A DNA stretch of 64,000 nucleotides from Desulfitobacterium dichloroeliminans LMG P-21439. Its GTDB lineage: Bacteria; Bacillota; Desulfitobacteriia; Desulfitobacteriales; Desulfitobacteriaceae. Under the pieces are notes generated by a model. That model ran no database searches, was not told where the DNA came from, and worked only from the letters and a program-made list of their open reading frames with translations. Position numbers and translations under genes: made by a program. Numbering within the stretch: position 1 is the first letter of the stretch; each line of letters starts with the position of its first letter. Location of the stretch: assembly GCF_000243135.2 (NCBI RefSeq), contig NC_019903.1:2394001-2458000 (forward strand). Direction: 5' to 3'. Shown here one piece after another: positions 40,380 through 49,029 of the stretch.

Positions 40380-41870
40380 TTATTCATCATGACCTTCCGG
40401 TTGCCGAATAGCGTCCTTCGGCTTCAGAATACTGGGGCGCTTATTCTTGATTGGTAGGGGAGATCGCACTAAGACTGTGCCTAAGGCCTTAAGGTCTAAA
40501 GGTAGCAGTGGCCAAAGGTACGGTACACCAAAGGATTTGGTTCTCCACAGTAGAAAAAACAACACCAGAGCACCTATAACAAAGCCAATAAAGTTATTTA
40601 AGGCAACCATTGCTATGAGAAAGAGACGGGCTAAGCGGTTGGCCTGAGCAAGCTCATAGCTTGGGGTTGCAAAAGTACCTACGGTAACCACAGCGATATA
40701 AACGATAATTTCTTGCGAGAATAACCCGACTTTGATCGCCACATCCCCAATCATGAAGGTCGCAATCAAACCTAAGGCAACTGTTAAGGGACCCGGGGTA
40801 TGGATGGCTGCCATGCGCACTAAGTCCACCCCAAACTCCGCTAAAAAGACCTGAGGAACAAGGCCAATTTTACCGATTTTCTCGACACCGACGAACCGGA
40901 TCCATTCCGGTAGGATATGGGGATTCAAGGCACAGGCCAACCACAGGGGGAGAAGAAAAAGAGCGGCAAAGATGCCCATAAAACGGACCCAACGCATATA
41001 AGCTCCCACGATAGGCTCCTGACGGTACTCCTCAGCATGCTGAGTATGGGACCAAAAAGTGGCTGGAGCAATCATGACGGAAGGTGAAGTATCTACCAAA
41101 ACTACCACATGTCCTTCTAGGAGATGGACAGCTGCAACATCCGGTCTTTCCGTATACCTTACTCGCGGGTAAGGATTCCAAATCTTACTTCCCAAGATAA
41201 ATTCCTCAACGCTTTTTTCAGCCATGGGAATTCCATCTATCTTTATTTTTTGAATTTCTTCCGTAATCTCATTAACCAATTGTTCATTAGTGATATCTTC
41301 AATATAAGCAACACAGACGTCAGTTTTTGAGCGTCCGCCGACCTGCATTAGCTTCATTCTTAACTTAGGGTCTCTGAGTCGCCGACGAATCAGTGCTGTA
41401 TTAAAAATTAAAGTTTCGGTAAAACCATCTCTCGCCCCTCGGGTAACCCGTTCAATATCCGGCTCATCGGGTGATCGCGAGGGAAAGCTGCGAGCATCCA
41501 CAATGATAGCCTTTTCCTGGCCCTCCACAAAAAAAGCCATGGGTCCGGATAAAATAAAGTAGAGAATCTTATCCATTGTGTCTACTTCAGATACTTGGAG
41601 GCCGACGATGCGACCTTTTACAAGGGTTTGTAGCGCATTCACGACTAAGTCTGGCCGCTCTAAATCAATGAGTGCATCAAGAATGATACTGACAACTTCC
41701 GTATTGACCATGCCATTGACAGAGTAGATCGCTACTTTCTTGCCGGCTATGGACATTTCTCTAAGGACAATATCAAAATTATCGGGAACCCCTAGTTCCC
41801 GATTAAGATAGTCGATGTTCTTTTGATAATTCTTACTGACCTTAACATCACGTTCACTTGAGTTGTCCAA
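40380..41870 (-). CDS. spoVAF: stage V sporulation protein AF (GerA-like)
   Basis: SpoVAF belongs to the GerAA/spore germination A-subunit superfamily and is encoded with the SpoVA channel that moves dipicolinic acid. The 496-residue protein has a soluble N-terminal half with the family motifs GPMAFFVEGQEKAIIVDARSFPSRSPDEPD and TRGARDGFTETLIFNTALIRRRLR. A membrane half with five or six helices follows (FAALFLLPLWLACAL, HTPGPLTVALGLIATFMIGD). It is the last gene of the spoVA set and lies about 75 bp after spoVAE. Expression should be in the forespore. Confidence 0.94.
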   Translation of the reverse strand: MDNSSERDVKVSKNYQKNIDYLNRELGVPDNFDIVLREMSIAGKKVAIYSVNGMVNTEVVSIILDALIDLERPDLVVNALQTLVKGRIVGLQVSEVDTMDKILYFILSGPMAFFVEGQEKAIIVDARSFPSRSPDEPDIERVTRGARDGFTETLIFNTALIRRRLRDPKLRMKLMQVGGRSKTDVCVAYIEDITNEQLVNEITEEIQKIKIDGIPMAEKSVEEFILGSKIWNPYPRVRYTERPDVAAVHLLEGHVVVLVDTSPSVMIAPATFWSHTQHAEEYRQEPIVGAYMRWVRFMGIFAALFLLPLWLACALNPHILPEWIRFVGVEKIGKIGLVPQVFLAEFGVDLVRMAAIHTPGPLTVALGLIATFMIGDVAIKVGLFSQEIIVYIAVVTVGTFATPSYELAQANRLARLFLIAMVALNNFIGFVIGALVLFFLLWRTKSFGVPYLWPLLPLDLKALGTVLVRSPLPIKNKRPSILKPKDAIRQPEGHDE

Positions 41871-41944
41871 ACTATCACCCCCGAATCCAGTTAGTCCCTG
41901 TTTAGTTCTTTACTTTTCTCTAGTTCCAACTCATTGTTGTTCCT

Positions 41945-42307
41945 CTATCCTTTAGGATTGAAGGTTATGGAAACCAAATAGCCAAAGAATACTGCTGCCG
42001 CGATTCCCACGGCTGCGGCCTCTACTCCTCCTGAAAAGGCTCCGATAAAACCTTTCTCTCCTACTGCTTCCATAGCACCCTTCGCTAAAGTGTAACCAAA
42101 GCCTGATAAGGGGACAGACGCTCCTGCACCTGCAAATTTCATTAAGGGTTCATAGAGACCTAGCCCTCCCAAGATCGCTCCCCCCGTGACAAAGGCGACT
42201 AGGACATGAGCAGGTGTAAACGATGGTTTTGTTAAATCCATGAGCAGTTGACCGACAACGCAAATCAAACCGCCGACAATAAATGCTGGTATGATCTGTT
42301 CAAACAT
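41945..42307 (-). CDS. spoVAE: stage V sporulation protein AE (SpoVAE/SpoVAEB)
   Basis: A small membrane protein of the SpoVA dipicolinic acid transport complex. The 120-residue sequence begins MFEQIIPAFIVGGLICVVGQLLMD and contains GLYEPLMKFAGAGASVPLSGFGYTLAKGAMEAV, the hallmark of the SpoVAC/SpoVAE family. Four hydrophobic helices are visible. The start at ATG 42307 has GGGGGG upstream; the longer frame extends into the end of spoVAD and is not real. It is paralogous to spoVAC in this operon. Confidence 0.94.
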   Translation of the reverse strand: MFEQIIPAFIVGGLICVVGQLLMDLTKPSFTPAHVLVAFVTGGAILGGLGLYEPLMKFAGAGASVPLSGFGYTLAKGAMEAVGEKGFIGAFSGGVEAAAVGIAAAVFFGYLVSITFNPKG

Positions 42308-42320
42308 CACTTTCCCCCCT

Positions 42321-43325
42321 TTATCCTTCAATGACCACAGCATGACCGATGCCGGGGATGGATTCACCTTGCAAGGACGATGTCGGACTATGCAAAGCAC
42401 CGCTTCCCACGAGAAGTACCCGTTTATATTCTCCGGATTTTATTTTATCCAGGATATGCCCTGCGAAAACCACAGCTGAGCATCCACATCCACTGGCGCC
42501 GGCATGAACATCCTGCTTTTTGTCATAGATTAACACTCCACAATCAGAGAAGTTATTGAACGTTAAGCCATTCTTTTTCAGCACCTCTTGAGAAAGACTG
42601 AGTCCTACACTCCCCAAGTCCCCAGAGATAATCAAATCATAGTCATCCGGGGTGCGGTTCATATCATGCAAATGGTTGAGTATGGTGTCCGCAACAGCTG
42701 GAGCCATGGCTGCTCCCATGTTATTGGCATCCTTTTCCCCAAAGTCTACAATTCTCCCAATCGTCGCAGCCGTAATCCTGGGTCCCTCACCACTCTCTCC
42801 CAAGACTAAGCTACCTGCCCCTGTCACGGTCCACTGAGCGCTCATAGCTCTTTGACCTCCTTGTTCAGTAGGCATTCGATATTGTCGCTCAGCTGTATCG
42901 TGATGGCTAGATACACCTACTAGGACTTGTCGAGCAAATCCACCATCGATTAACATGGTACCGACAGACATACTTAGTGCCATAGTTGAACAGGCTCCAT
43001 AAAGTCCGATAAAGGGTAGACCCATCGTTCGTGCTGCGTAATTAGCTGAGATAATCTGATTCAATAAGTCACCGGCTAAAAGGTAATCAATTTCATCCTT
43101 GGCAATCCTCGCTTGGTTTATCGCACCCTCCATCGCTTCCTCAAGCATTTTGCTTTCGGCCACTTCCCAGGATGAGTTCCCATTGATAGTATCCTTCCAG
43201 ACGGCGTTGAAAGTTTTACTCAGCGGTCCTTGACCTTCCATGGGACCCACAACAGAGTATGATGAGAGAATCACCGACGGATTGGAAAAAACCACCGTTT
43301 GATTCCCCATACGTTTAAGCTTCAT
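42321..43325 (-). CDS. spoVAD: stage V sporulation protein AD
   Basis: SpoVAD has a thiolase-like fold and binds dipicolinic acid as a soluble part of the SpoVA complex. The 334-residue protein shows the family pattern GNQTVVFSNPSVILSSYSVVG, LAGDLLNQIISANYAARTMGLPFIGLYGACSTMA (with the thiolase-type cysteine region) and HAGASGCGCSAVVFAGHIL near 285. It ends with VGSGALHSPTSSLQGESIPGIGHAV. It stands between spoVAC and spoVAE, the minimal C-D-E arrangement of clostridia, without spoVAA or spoVAB. Confidence 0.95.
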   Translation of the reverse strand: MKLKRMGNQTVVFSNPSVILSSYSVVGPMEGQGPLSKTFNAVWKDTINGNSSWEVAESKMLEEAMEGAINQARIAKDEIDYLLAGDLLNQIISANYAARTMGLPFIGLYGACSTMALSMSVGTMLIDGGFARQVLVGVSSHHDTAERQYRMPTEQGGQRAMSAQWTVTGAGSLVLGESGEGPRITAATIGRIVDFGEKDANNMGAAMAPAVADTILNHLHDMNRTPDDYDLIISGDLGSVGLSLSQEVLKKNGLTFNNFSDCGVLIYDKKQDVHAGASGCGCSAVVFAGHILDKIKSGEYKRVLLVGSGALHSPTSSLQGESIPGIGHAVVIEG

Positions 43326-43398
43326 TATTTTTCATCCCCTTCGGCCTCTTTTATGTATCATCAAAAGCATGAACCTAATACCAACGGATAGTTTCGAT

Positions 43399-43866
43399 TT
43401 AACGTAGGAAATAGACAATTATACCGATTGCTATAGAGGTCGCAATTCCGTAGACTAATACCGGCCCAGCTACCGTAAATAGTTTGGCACCAACGCCCAT
43501 GACATATCCTTCGCGTTTATACTCCAAGGCAGATGAAACTATAGAGTTAGCAAATCCAGTGACCGGAACGATGGAGCCTGCCCCTGCGAACTTGCCGATT
43601 ACGTCGTATACACCCAATCCAGTCAATAGTGCGCCCAGAAAGATGAGCAAGGCTGTGGTTGCTGTTGAAGCTTGTTCCTTTGGCAATCCCATTTGAACGA
43701 GAGAATTAATGATAATCTGGCCAAAAACGCAGATAAGCCCACCCACGATAAAAGCGCGAATAATATTCTTACCGATCGTAGGCTTGGGAGTCATAGATTT
43801 AGACAATTGTTCGTATTCTTGGGGAGTTACTTTTAGATTTGGGGGTCTTAAATTTTGCTTAGGCAA
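43399..43866 (-). CDS. spoVAC: stage V sporulation protein AC
   Basis: SpoVAC is a mechanosensitive-channel-like membrane component of the dipicolinic acid transport complex. The protein has the family sequence QEYEQLSKSMTPKPTIGKNIIRAFIVGGLICVFGQ and the GVYDVIGKFAGAGSIVPVTGFANSIVSSALEYKREG block, with five hydrophobic helices. I choose TTG 43866, eight bases after GAGGAG. The ATG at 43923 lies upstream of the transcription start expected from the sigma-G promoter at 43925-43954, so it cannot be the start if that promoter is used. It is the first gene of the spoVA operon. Confidence 0.94.
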   Translation of the reverse strand: MPKQNLRPPNLKVTPQEYEQLSKSMTPKPTIGKNIIRAFIVGGLICVFGQIIINSLVQMGLPKEQASTATTALLIFLGALLTGLGVYDVIGKFAGAGSIVPVTGFANSIVSSALEYKREGYVMGVGAKLFTVAGPVLVYGIATSIAIGIIVYFLR

Positions 43867-43924
43867 TTCAATCACTCCTCTAGACTTGACGCATGAGTAA
43901 ATATCCGTCAACTTTGCTAGCACT

Positions 43925-43954
43925 TAGTATGAATCCCAAAAAACAATTTTATGC
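43925..43954 (-). promoter_or_regulatory. sigma-G promoter of the spoVA operon
   Basis: GCATA and CATACTA separated by 18 bp on the minus strand match the sigma-G consensus (GHATR, CATWMTA). This fits forespore expression of spoVA. Confidence 0.75.
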
Positions 43955-44010
43955 GATTTACCTGATTCACCTTCCCATAATTACGAAATTAATATTTTCC
44001 ACACAGATCA

Positions 44011-44037
44011 GAAGGAAAATTATGGATACCGTCGAAT
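44011..44037 (+). promoter_or_regulatory. sigma-H promoter of the spoIIA operon
   Basis: GAAGGAAAA, an 11-bp spacer, then GTCGAAT match the sigma-H consensus (RnAGGAwWW, RnnGAAT) in full, 35 bp before spoIIAA. The -10 region also resembles a Spo0A box (GTCGAA). Confidence 0.8.
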
Positions 44038-44071
44038 TGATTCTGAGAAGACGTTTTGGGGGGGAATACAA

Positions 44072-44419
44072 TTGCTTATTGATAAGAAGATTGAGCGCCA
44101 GACCTTGCTCTTGCATTTAAGGGGTGAACTCGACATGAATACCTCTGAAAGTCTACGTCAAGCCATAGATAGCGAGATTGAACGTCGAGGAGTCCGAACA
44201 GTAATCCTCAATCTAGAAGAAATCAGCTTTATCGACAGTTCCGGTCTTGGTGTCATTCTCGGTCGCTATAAGAAACTTCTGCCCATGGGGGGGAAGATCA
44301 TCATTACCCGAGTGCCGCCTCATATCTACAAGATCATGGAATTATCTGGGCTCCCACGTATTATTCAGTTTGAAGAGATGCTGGGCCAGGAAGATGGAAG
44401 GAAGGGAAAAACAGTATGA
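44072..44419 (+). CDS. spoIIAA: anti-sigma F factor antagonist
   Basis: SpoIIAA releases sigma-F from SpoIIAB when it is dephosphorylated in the forespore. The 115-residue STAS domain begins LIDKKIERQTLLLHLRGELD and holds the phosphorylation site in FIDSSGLGVILGRYK; Ser57 corresponds to Ser58 of B. subtilis. It starts at TTG 44072 behind GGGGGG and overlaps spoIIAB by 4 bp, so production of the two proteins is coupled. Dephosphorylation would be by SpoIIE, which is not in the window. Confidence 0.97.
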   Translation: MLIDKKIERQTLLLHLRGELDMNTSESLRQAIDSEIERRGVRTVILNLEEISFIDSSGLGVILGRYKKLLPMGGKIIITRVPPHIYKIMELSGLPRIIQFEEMLGQEDGRKGKTV

Positions 44420-44853
44420 AAAATAATCTTTTAAAACTTTCGCTCTCAAGTCTTGCCGAAAATGTGGGAATTGCTCGGATGTTAATTGCTTCCGTCGGCG
44501 CTCAACTGGATCTTTCGCTAAATGATATCGAGGAACTTAAGGTCGCCGTAAGCGAAGCGGTTTCTAATGCAATCATCCATGGCTATGGCAATAATTCGGA
44601 CAAGCTGGTCTACTTGACCATTGAACAAAATTCTGAGACCTTAAAGATAATTGTTAGAGACGAAGGTTGCGGCATTGCTGATGTGGTACAGGCTATGCAA
44701 CCAGCCTTTAGTACTGATCCAGAACGTATGGGCTTAGGATTTGTCTTCATGCAGTCCTTTATGGATGATCTTCAAGTGGAATCTGTCGTCAATCAAGGTA
44801 CTACCGTCACAATGATTAAACGACTTGATAAAATCCAGCCCTCCACGCATTAG
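44416..44853 (+). CDS. spoIIAB: anti-sigma F factor / serine kinase
   Basis: SpoIIAB binds and silences sigma-F and phosphorylates SpoIIAA. The 145-residue GHKL-type kinase has the N-box VSEAVSNAIIHGYG, the G1 box DEGCGIADV and the G2-type segment RMGLGFVFMQSFMDDL. It lies between spoIIAA (4-bp overlap) and sigF (13-bp gap), the standard tricistronic arrangement. Confidence 0.97.
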   Translation: MKNNLLKLSLSSLAENVGIARMLIASVGAQLDLSLNDIEELKVAVSEAVSNAIIHGYGNNSDKLVYLTIEQNSETLKIIVRDEGCGIADVVQAMQPAFSTDPERMGLGFVFMQSFMDDLQVESVVNQGTTVTMIKRLDKIQPSTH

Positions 44854-44866
44854 GGGGGGATGAAAA

Positions 44867-45658
44867 ATGATTCAAAGACTAACGGAAATGAATCTTCCCC
44901 GTTTCCCACTCCTATCAGATGAAGAGATGATGAATCTACTCCATCGTGCTCAAGAAGGCGATGTTGACGCCAGAGAGCGACTAATTAATTGCAATCTTAA
45001 GCTGATCTTCAACCTTGTACAGCGCTTCTCTCATCGGGGTTACGAGCTGGAAGACCTCTTTCAAATCGGTACCATTGGTTTAATAAAGGCGATTGACAAA
45101 TTTGACTTTACCTACGGCGTGAAATTTTCGACCTATGCTGTGCCCATGATTATCGGTGAGATACGTCGTTTCTTAAGGGATGACCATCCAGTAAAGGTCC
45201 CTCGCTCTTATAAGGAGCTGGTTTATAAGGTCAATAAGTCACGGGAGTTCTTGTCTGCTAGCCTAGGTCGAGAACCCACCATCGGCGAAATCTCGGAAAA
45301 TATCGGAGTCGAACGTGAAGATATAGTATCTGCATTGGAAGCTGTGCAAAGCCCTACTTCCATATATGACACCCTCTATCAAGACGACTCCGATCCGATT
45401 TATATTCTGGACCAACTTACCATAGAAAAAGATTTTGAGCCCAGTTGGTTTGAAAAGATTGCCCTCAAAGAAGTACTGGATAAACTTCCTGAACGAGAAC
45501 AACGTGTTCTCATGATGCGCTTCTACGAAGATAAAACACAAAGCGAGATTGCAGCTCTCCTTAACTTATCTCAAGTACAAATCTCACGAATTGAGCGGGC
45601 AGCACTGCATCATATCCGCCAATTTCTCCATGAACCAGATGGTTCGGCGGATACCTAA
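44867..45658 (+). CDS. sigF: RNA polymerase sporulation sigma factor F
   Basis: Sigma-F is the first forespore-specific sigma factor. The 263-residue protein has region 2 (DLFQIGTIGLIKAIDKFDFTYGVKFSTYAVPMIIGEIRRFLRDD), region 3 (VPRSYKELVYKVNKSREFL), and a region 4 helix-turn-helix (KTQSEIAALLNLSQVQISRIERAAL). It starts at ATG 44867, seven bases after GGGGGG. The gene converges on dacF with only 4 bp between stop codons and no terminator visible in between. Confidence 0.97.
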   Translation: MIQRLTEMNLPRFPLLSDEEMMNLLHRAQEGDVDARERLINCNLKLIFNLVQRFSHRGYELEDLFQIGTIGLIKAIDKFDFTYGVKFSTYAVPMIIGEIRRFLRDDHPVKVPRSYKELVYKVNKSREFLSASLGREPTIGEISENIGVEREDIVSALEAVQSPTSIYDTLYQDDSDPIYILDQLTIEKDFEPSWFEKIALKEVLDKLPEREQRVLMMRFYEDKTQSEIAALLNLSQVQISRIERAALHHIRQFLHEPDGSADT

Positions 45659-45662
45659 AGTT

Positions 45663-46805
45663 TTAGAAGCCAAATACACCTTGCAGAGTTCGCATTATTT
45701 GTTGTCCAATACCTGCTTTGGCAATTTCTTTTTCCGCTACTAGGTTCACTGATGTCAACAGTTCTTGATCTCGGTATAGCAATATTTCTCCCACTTTTTG
45801 GCCAGCTTTGATAGGTGCTTCCACATCTGGGTTGAGTTTCGTCTCGGCCCAGATGTTTTTGTCATTACCTTTTTGAACCGTAATACCTAAGGCATTCTCA
45901 GTCACTGCCACAACTTCTTGCTCTACTCCCTTGCGAACCATAACAACCCCTTGCTTTTGGCCTATCGGGGCATATTCTTTATACGTAAAATTAGCAAATC
46001 CATAATTATAGAGTTTCATTGATTCAGTAAAATGTCCCCGTACCGGAGGAACGCCCATGACTACAGCAATAAGACGTAGTCCATCCCGTTCGACAGTAGA
46101 GGCCAGACAATATTTGGCTTCATTGGTCCAACCAGTTTTAAAACCATCTGCTCCTTCGTACCACCACAGTAATTTATTAGTATTCCAAAGCTTGAACTTG
46201 CCGTCCCGTAAATCATATTCCTTCATGCCGGTCAGCTTACGCACCAAAGGATACTTTAATGCTTCACGTCCCATGACTGCTAGGTCATAGGCGCTGGTGT
46301 AATGGCCTTCGGCAGGTAGACCATAGGCATTCACAAAGTTAGTATGATTTGCTCCTAATTCTTTAGCTTTCTTATTCATTACTTCGACAAAGGCTTCATG
46401 CGTACCATTAATATGTTCCGCTACTGCATAACAGGCATCATTGGCTGATCCGACAGCTATGGCAATCATCATCTCTTCCAGAGTGAAGGTTTCTCCCGGC
46501 TCAAGGTAAATTTGGGATCCCCCTAATTTACTGGCACCCTCGCTGGCCGTGACCTTATCCGTAAGGCTCACTCGACCTGACTCGATAGCATCAGCAGCTA
46601 CGAGTAGTGTCATCAATTTCGTTACACTGGCTGGAGGCAGCTCTTTATGGATTTCTTTTTCAAATAGAATCTGGCCGGACTTAGCATCCATGAGAATGGC
46701 GCTAGCGGCGTCTGTTTCTAGCACTGCACCATAGGCCTGGTTGGGAACAACTACGTTTCCTAGAAAAAGACCGCATACAAAAATCCAGATCAATGCTTTG
46801 CGCAT
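45663..46805 (-). CDS. dacF: D-alanyl-D-alanine carboxypeptidase (DacF-type penicillin-binding protein)
   Basis: A low-molecular-weight PBP that trims the terminal D-alanine from peptidoglycan pentapeptides. It has an N-terminal signal peptide (MRKALIWIFVCGLFLGNVVVPNQAYG), and the serine active-site motifs ASVTKL (Ser60), GSAND near 115 and FKTGWT near 226. A C-terminal domain ends in an amphipathic helix (GIGQQIMRTLQGVF) that anchors it to the outer membrane face. The start at ATG 46805 follows GAAGGGGG. In B. subtilis dacF lies upstream of spoIIAA on the same strand; here it is turned around at the other end. Confidence 0.93.
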   Translation of the reverse strand: MRKALIWIFVCGLFLGNVVVPNQAYGAVLETDAASAILMDAKSGQILFEKEIHKELPPASVTKLMTLLVAADAIESGRVSLTDKVTASEGASKLGGSQIYLEPGETFTLEEMMIAIAVGSANDACYAVAEHINGTHEAFVEVMNKKAKELGANHTNFVNAYGLPAEGHYTSAYDLAVMGREALKYPLVRKLTGMKEYDLRDGKFKLWNTNKLLWWYEGADGFKTGWTNEAKYCLASTVERDGLRLIAVVMGVPPVRGHFTESMKLYNYGFANFTYKEYAPIGQKQGVVMVRKGVEQEVVAVTENALGITVQKGNDKNIWAETKLNPDVEAPIKAGQKVGEILLYRDQELLTSVNLVAEKEIAKAGIGQQIMRTLQGVFGF

Positions 46806-46904
46806 TCTTTTGACCCCCTTCAAAACATGTTTGTTATATTATCCCCAGAAAAACAAATAATATTGAATTTCTGTTTGCCAAGGACAAATCTCCTTATACT
46901 TACT

Positions 46905-46951
46905 AAAACGAATAGAGAACGTCTCCCAATACGACAGGAAACGTTCTCTAT
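46905..46951 (-). terminator. terminator of the CoA-binding protein gene
   Basis: Nine-base arms AGAGAACGT and ACGTTCTCT around an 18-nt loop with an ATTCGTTTTAG tail on the minus strand. Confidence 0.6.
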
Positions 46952-47013
46952 TTGTAAAACAGTTGTGATTATAATGCTTTGGGGTCAGTAAAAAAGGGCT
47001 CAACAAACCCTTG

Positions 47014-47502
47014 CTAACGACGTTTTGGGGCCTTAGGGGAATGGAGTCCATGCCAATAGCAGGGGCGAAGATACCCAAAGGGCTTGGGGTAAATTTTATG
47101 TTTTAAGATACATCCTCGTATCACCTGAAGCCCTGCTTCATCAGCCTGTTCCTGGAATTCCTTAGTCCAGTTGCGCTCTTGAAACCATACGAATTCGGCC
47201 CCACACTCTTGAGCCTGACTGATAATATCTGGAATCCATTCTGCTTTCAAACAGGGAACTACCACATCCACCTTATCCTGTAAAGCCGTTAAATGAGAGT
47301 AGACTTTAAAGCCTTCCAATCGCTGAAGATCCTGAGCTACAGGATGTACTACGCAGCCGAATTGCTTTAAAAGCTGCCAAGCTTTATAGGCATGTTTATG
47401 TTTTAGAAAGCGATCCGCATTCCCCACAACTGCATAGCGGTGAGCTGTTGTCGTATCTCCTGCTAAATTATGGACTTTCCTTTCACGCATCTTTGTCGTC
47501 AC
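47014..47502 (-). CDS. CoA-binding domain protein (YccU-like)
   Basis: A small Rossmann-fold protein of the CoA_binding_2 type. It has YAVVGNADRFLKHKHAYKAWQLLKQFGCVVHPVAQDLQRLEGFKVYSHLTALQDKVDVVVPCLKAEWIPDIISQAQECGAEFVWFQ, with a conserved late cysteine in VIRGCILKHKIYPKPFGYLRPCYWHG. Related proteins bind coenzyme A, but the biological role is undefined. The extra C-terminal tail of about 25 residues is basic. It is a single gene between dacF and pdp. Confidence 0.75.
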   Translation of the reverse strand: MTTKMRERKVHNLAGDTTTAHRYAVVGNADRFLKHKHAYKAWQLLKQFGCVVHPVAQDLQRLEGFKVYSHLTALQDKVDVVVPCLKAEWIPDIISQAQECGAEFVWFQERNWTKEFQEQADEAGLQVIRGCILKHKIYPKPFGYLRPCYWHGLHSPKAPKRR

Positions 47503-47654
47503 TCCTAACCCTCGGGTATTAAAAGATTACGTGAAATTAGCTCATCCTATGACTATTGGATAAAAATCAATGCATAAAAGTTTGCCTATTTCCTAACGGC
47601 ACCTCTAAATGACTATAGGAGGAGCCCTACGCCGTGGAGGGTTGGGTATGCCAT

Positions 47655-47698
47655 AATGAAAACAGAGAGAACCCAGGCCATATGACCAGGGTTCTCTT
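47655..47698 (-). terminator. terminator of the nucleoside salvage operon
   Basis: Arms AGAGAACCC and GGGTTCTCT, extended by further pairing inside the loop, with a CTGTTTTCATT tail on the minus strand, 18 bp after pdp. Confidence 0.75.
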
Positions 47699-47715
47699 CA
47701 TAATTCATGCAAGGA

Positions 47716-49008
47716 TTACTTTACAACTTCATGGATGTATTCTATTGGATCAGGCTTGCTATCTTGAAATACATATGCCTCTAAAACCTTCGTTTCGATA
47801 GTATCAAGGTTAGTGTGAAGAATACAAAGTGGTTCATTGATGTGAATATAATCCCCAACCTTCTTCAATAGAGTTACCCCTGCTGCATAATCAATGGAGT
47901 CTTCTTTCTTTTTCCGTCCTGCACCCAACAGCATAGCTACAAGTCCAATGTGCTCAGCGTCAATACGACTTATATACCCTGATTGGTTGGAGCGAATTTC
48001 GATATGATTCTTAGCTTGAGGTAGTTTCGACGGTTCATCTATGATTTGGGGATTCCCCCCTTGAATGGAGATAAAATCTTTTAATTTTTCAAGGGCCCTC
48101 CCCGATTCAATAACTTGCAGAAGTTCTGCATGAGTAGACTGGAAATCATGATATTTTCCACTAGCAATGGCCATATACGTGGCAATGGTCAAGGCAACTG
48201 TGGTTTCATCCTCTGCACCCTTTCCACTTAAAACATCGATGACCTCTCTTATCTCATTGGCATTGCCAACTTCATGTCCAAGGGGTTGATTCATATCGGT
48301 AATGATGGCGATTGTCCTTCTGTTTAAGGCTTTACCGATTTGCACCATGCACTTAGCCAGCCTTTTGGCTTCCTCCAAGGATTTCATGAAGGCTCCTGAA
48401 CCAACCTTCACATCTAGCACTATGGCATCTGCGCCGGAAGCAATCTTCTTACTCATGATTGAGCTTGCTATGAGAGGGATACTGTCCACTGTTCCTGTAA
48501 CGTCTCTTAGGGCGTAAGTGAGTTTGTCAGCAGGAGTTAAGTTCGCAGTTTGGCCTACAACTGCCATCCCATGTTTGTTCACATTGGCGATAAATTGCTC
48601 TGTACTTAGAGTGGTCTTAAATCCTGGGATAGCTTCTAATTTGTCGATCGTACCACCGGTATGTCCCAACCCTCTTCCACTCATTTTGGCCACGGGAATT
48701 CCTAAGGAGGCAACCAAGGGGATGACTATAAGGCTTATCTTATCCCCCACTCCTCCCGTAGAATGCTTATCTACTTTCACCCCTTCTATGCCCGATAAAT
48801 CTATTGTCTCTCCTGAGTTTACATAAGCCATCGTTAAGTTGGCTATTTCCTCATCATTCATACCTTGGAAGTAGATTGACATATAAAGAGCAGCTATCTG
48901 ATAATCCGGAATTTCACCTTTGACATAACCTTGCACGAAAAACTCTATTTCTTCTTGGGTCAAGGCTTTGCCCACTTTCTTTTTGTTGATTACATCAACT
49001 ACCCGCAT
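47716..49008 (-). CDS. pdp: pyrimidine-nucleoside phosphorylase
   Basis: The enzyme splits uridine, thymidine and deoxyuridine with phosphate to give base and (deoxy)ribose 1-phosphate. At 430 residues it has the family length. Signatures are VDKHSTGGVGDKISLIVIPLVASLG near 79, SGRGLGHTGGTIDKLEAIPGF near 109, and DVTGTVDSIPLIASSIMSKKIASGADAIVLDVKVGSGAFMK near 166. The C-terminal domain follows. It is 21 bp after punA, and a terminator follows. Confidence 0.95.
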   Translation of the reverse strand: MRVVDVINKKKVGKALTQEEIEFFVQGYVKGEIPDYQIAALYMSIYFQGMNDEEIANLTMAYVNSGETIDLSGIEGVKVDKHSTGGVGDKISLIVIPLVASLGIPVAKMSGRGLGHTGGTIDKLEAIPGFKTTLSTEQFIANVNKHGMAVVGQTANLTPADKLTYALRDVTGTVDSIPLIASSIMSKKIASGADAIVLDVKVGSGAFMKSLEEAKRLAKCMVQIGKALNRRTIAIITDMNQPLGHEVGNANEIREVIDVLSGKGAEDETTVALTIATYMAIASGKYHDFQSTHAELLQVIESGRALEKLKDFISIQGGNPQIIDEPSKLPQAKNHIEIRSNQSGYISRIDAEHIGLVAMLLGAGRKKKEDSIDYAAGVTLLKKVGDYIHINEPLCILHTNLDTIETKVLEAYVFQDSKPDPIEYIHEVVK

Positions 49009-49029
49009 TGTACTTACCCCCTTATATTC

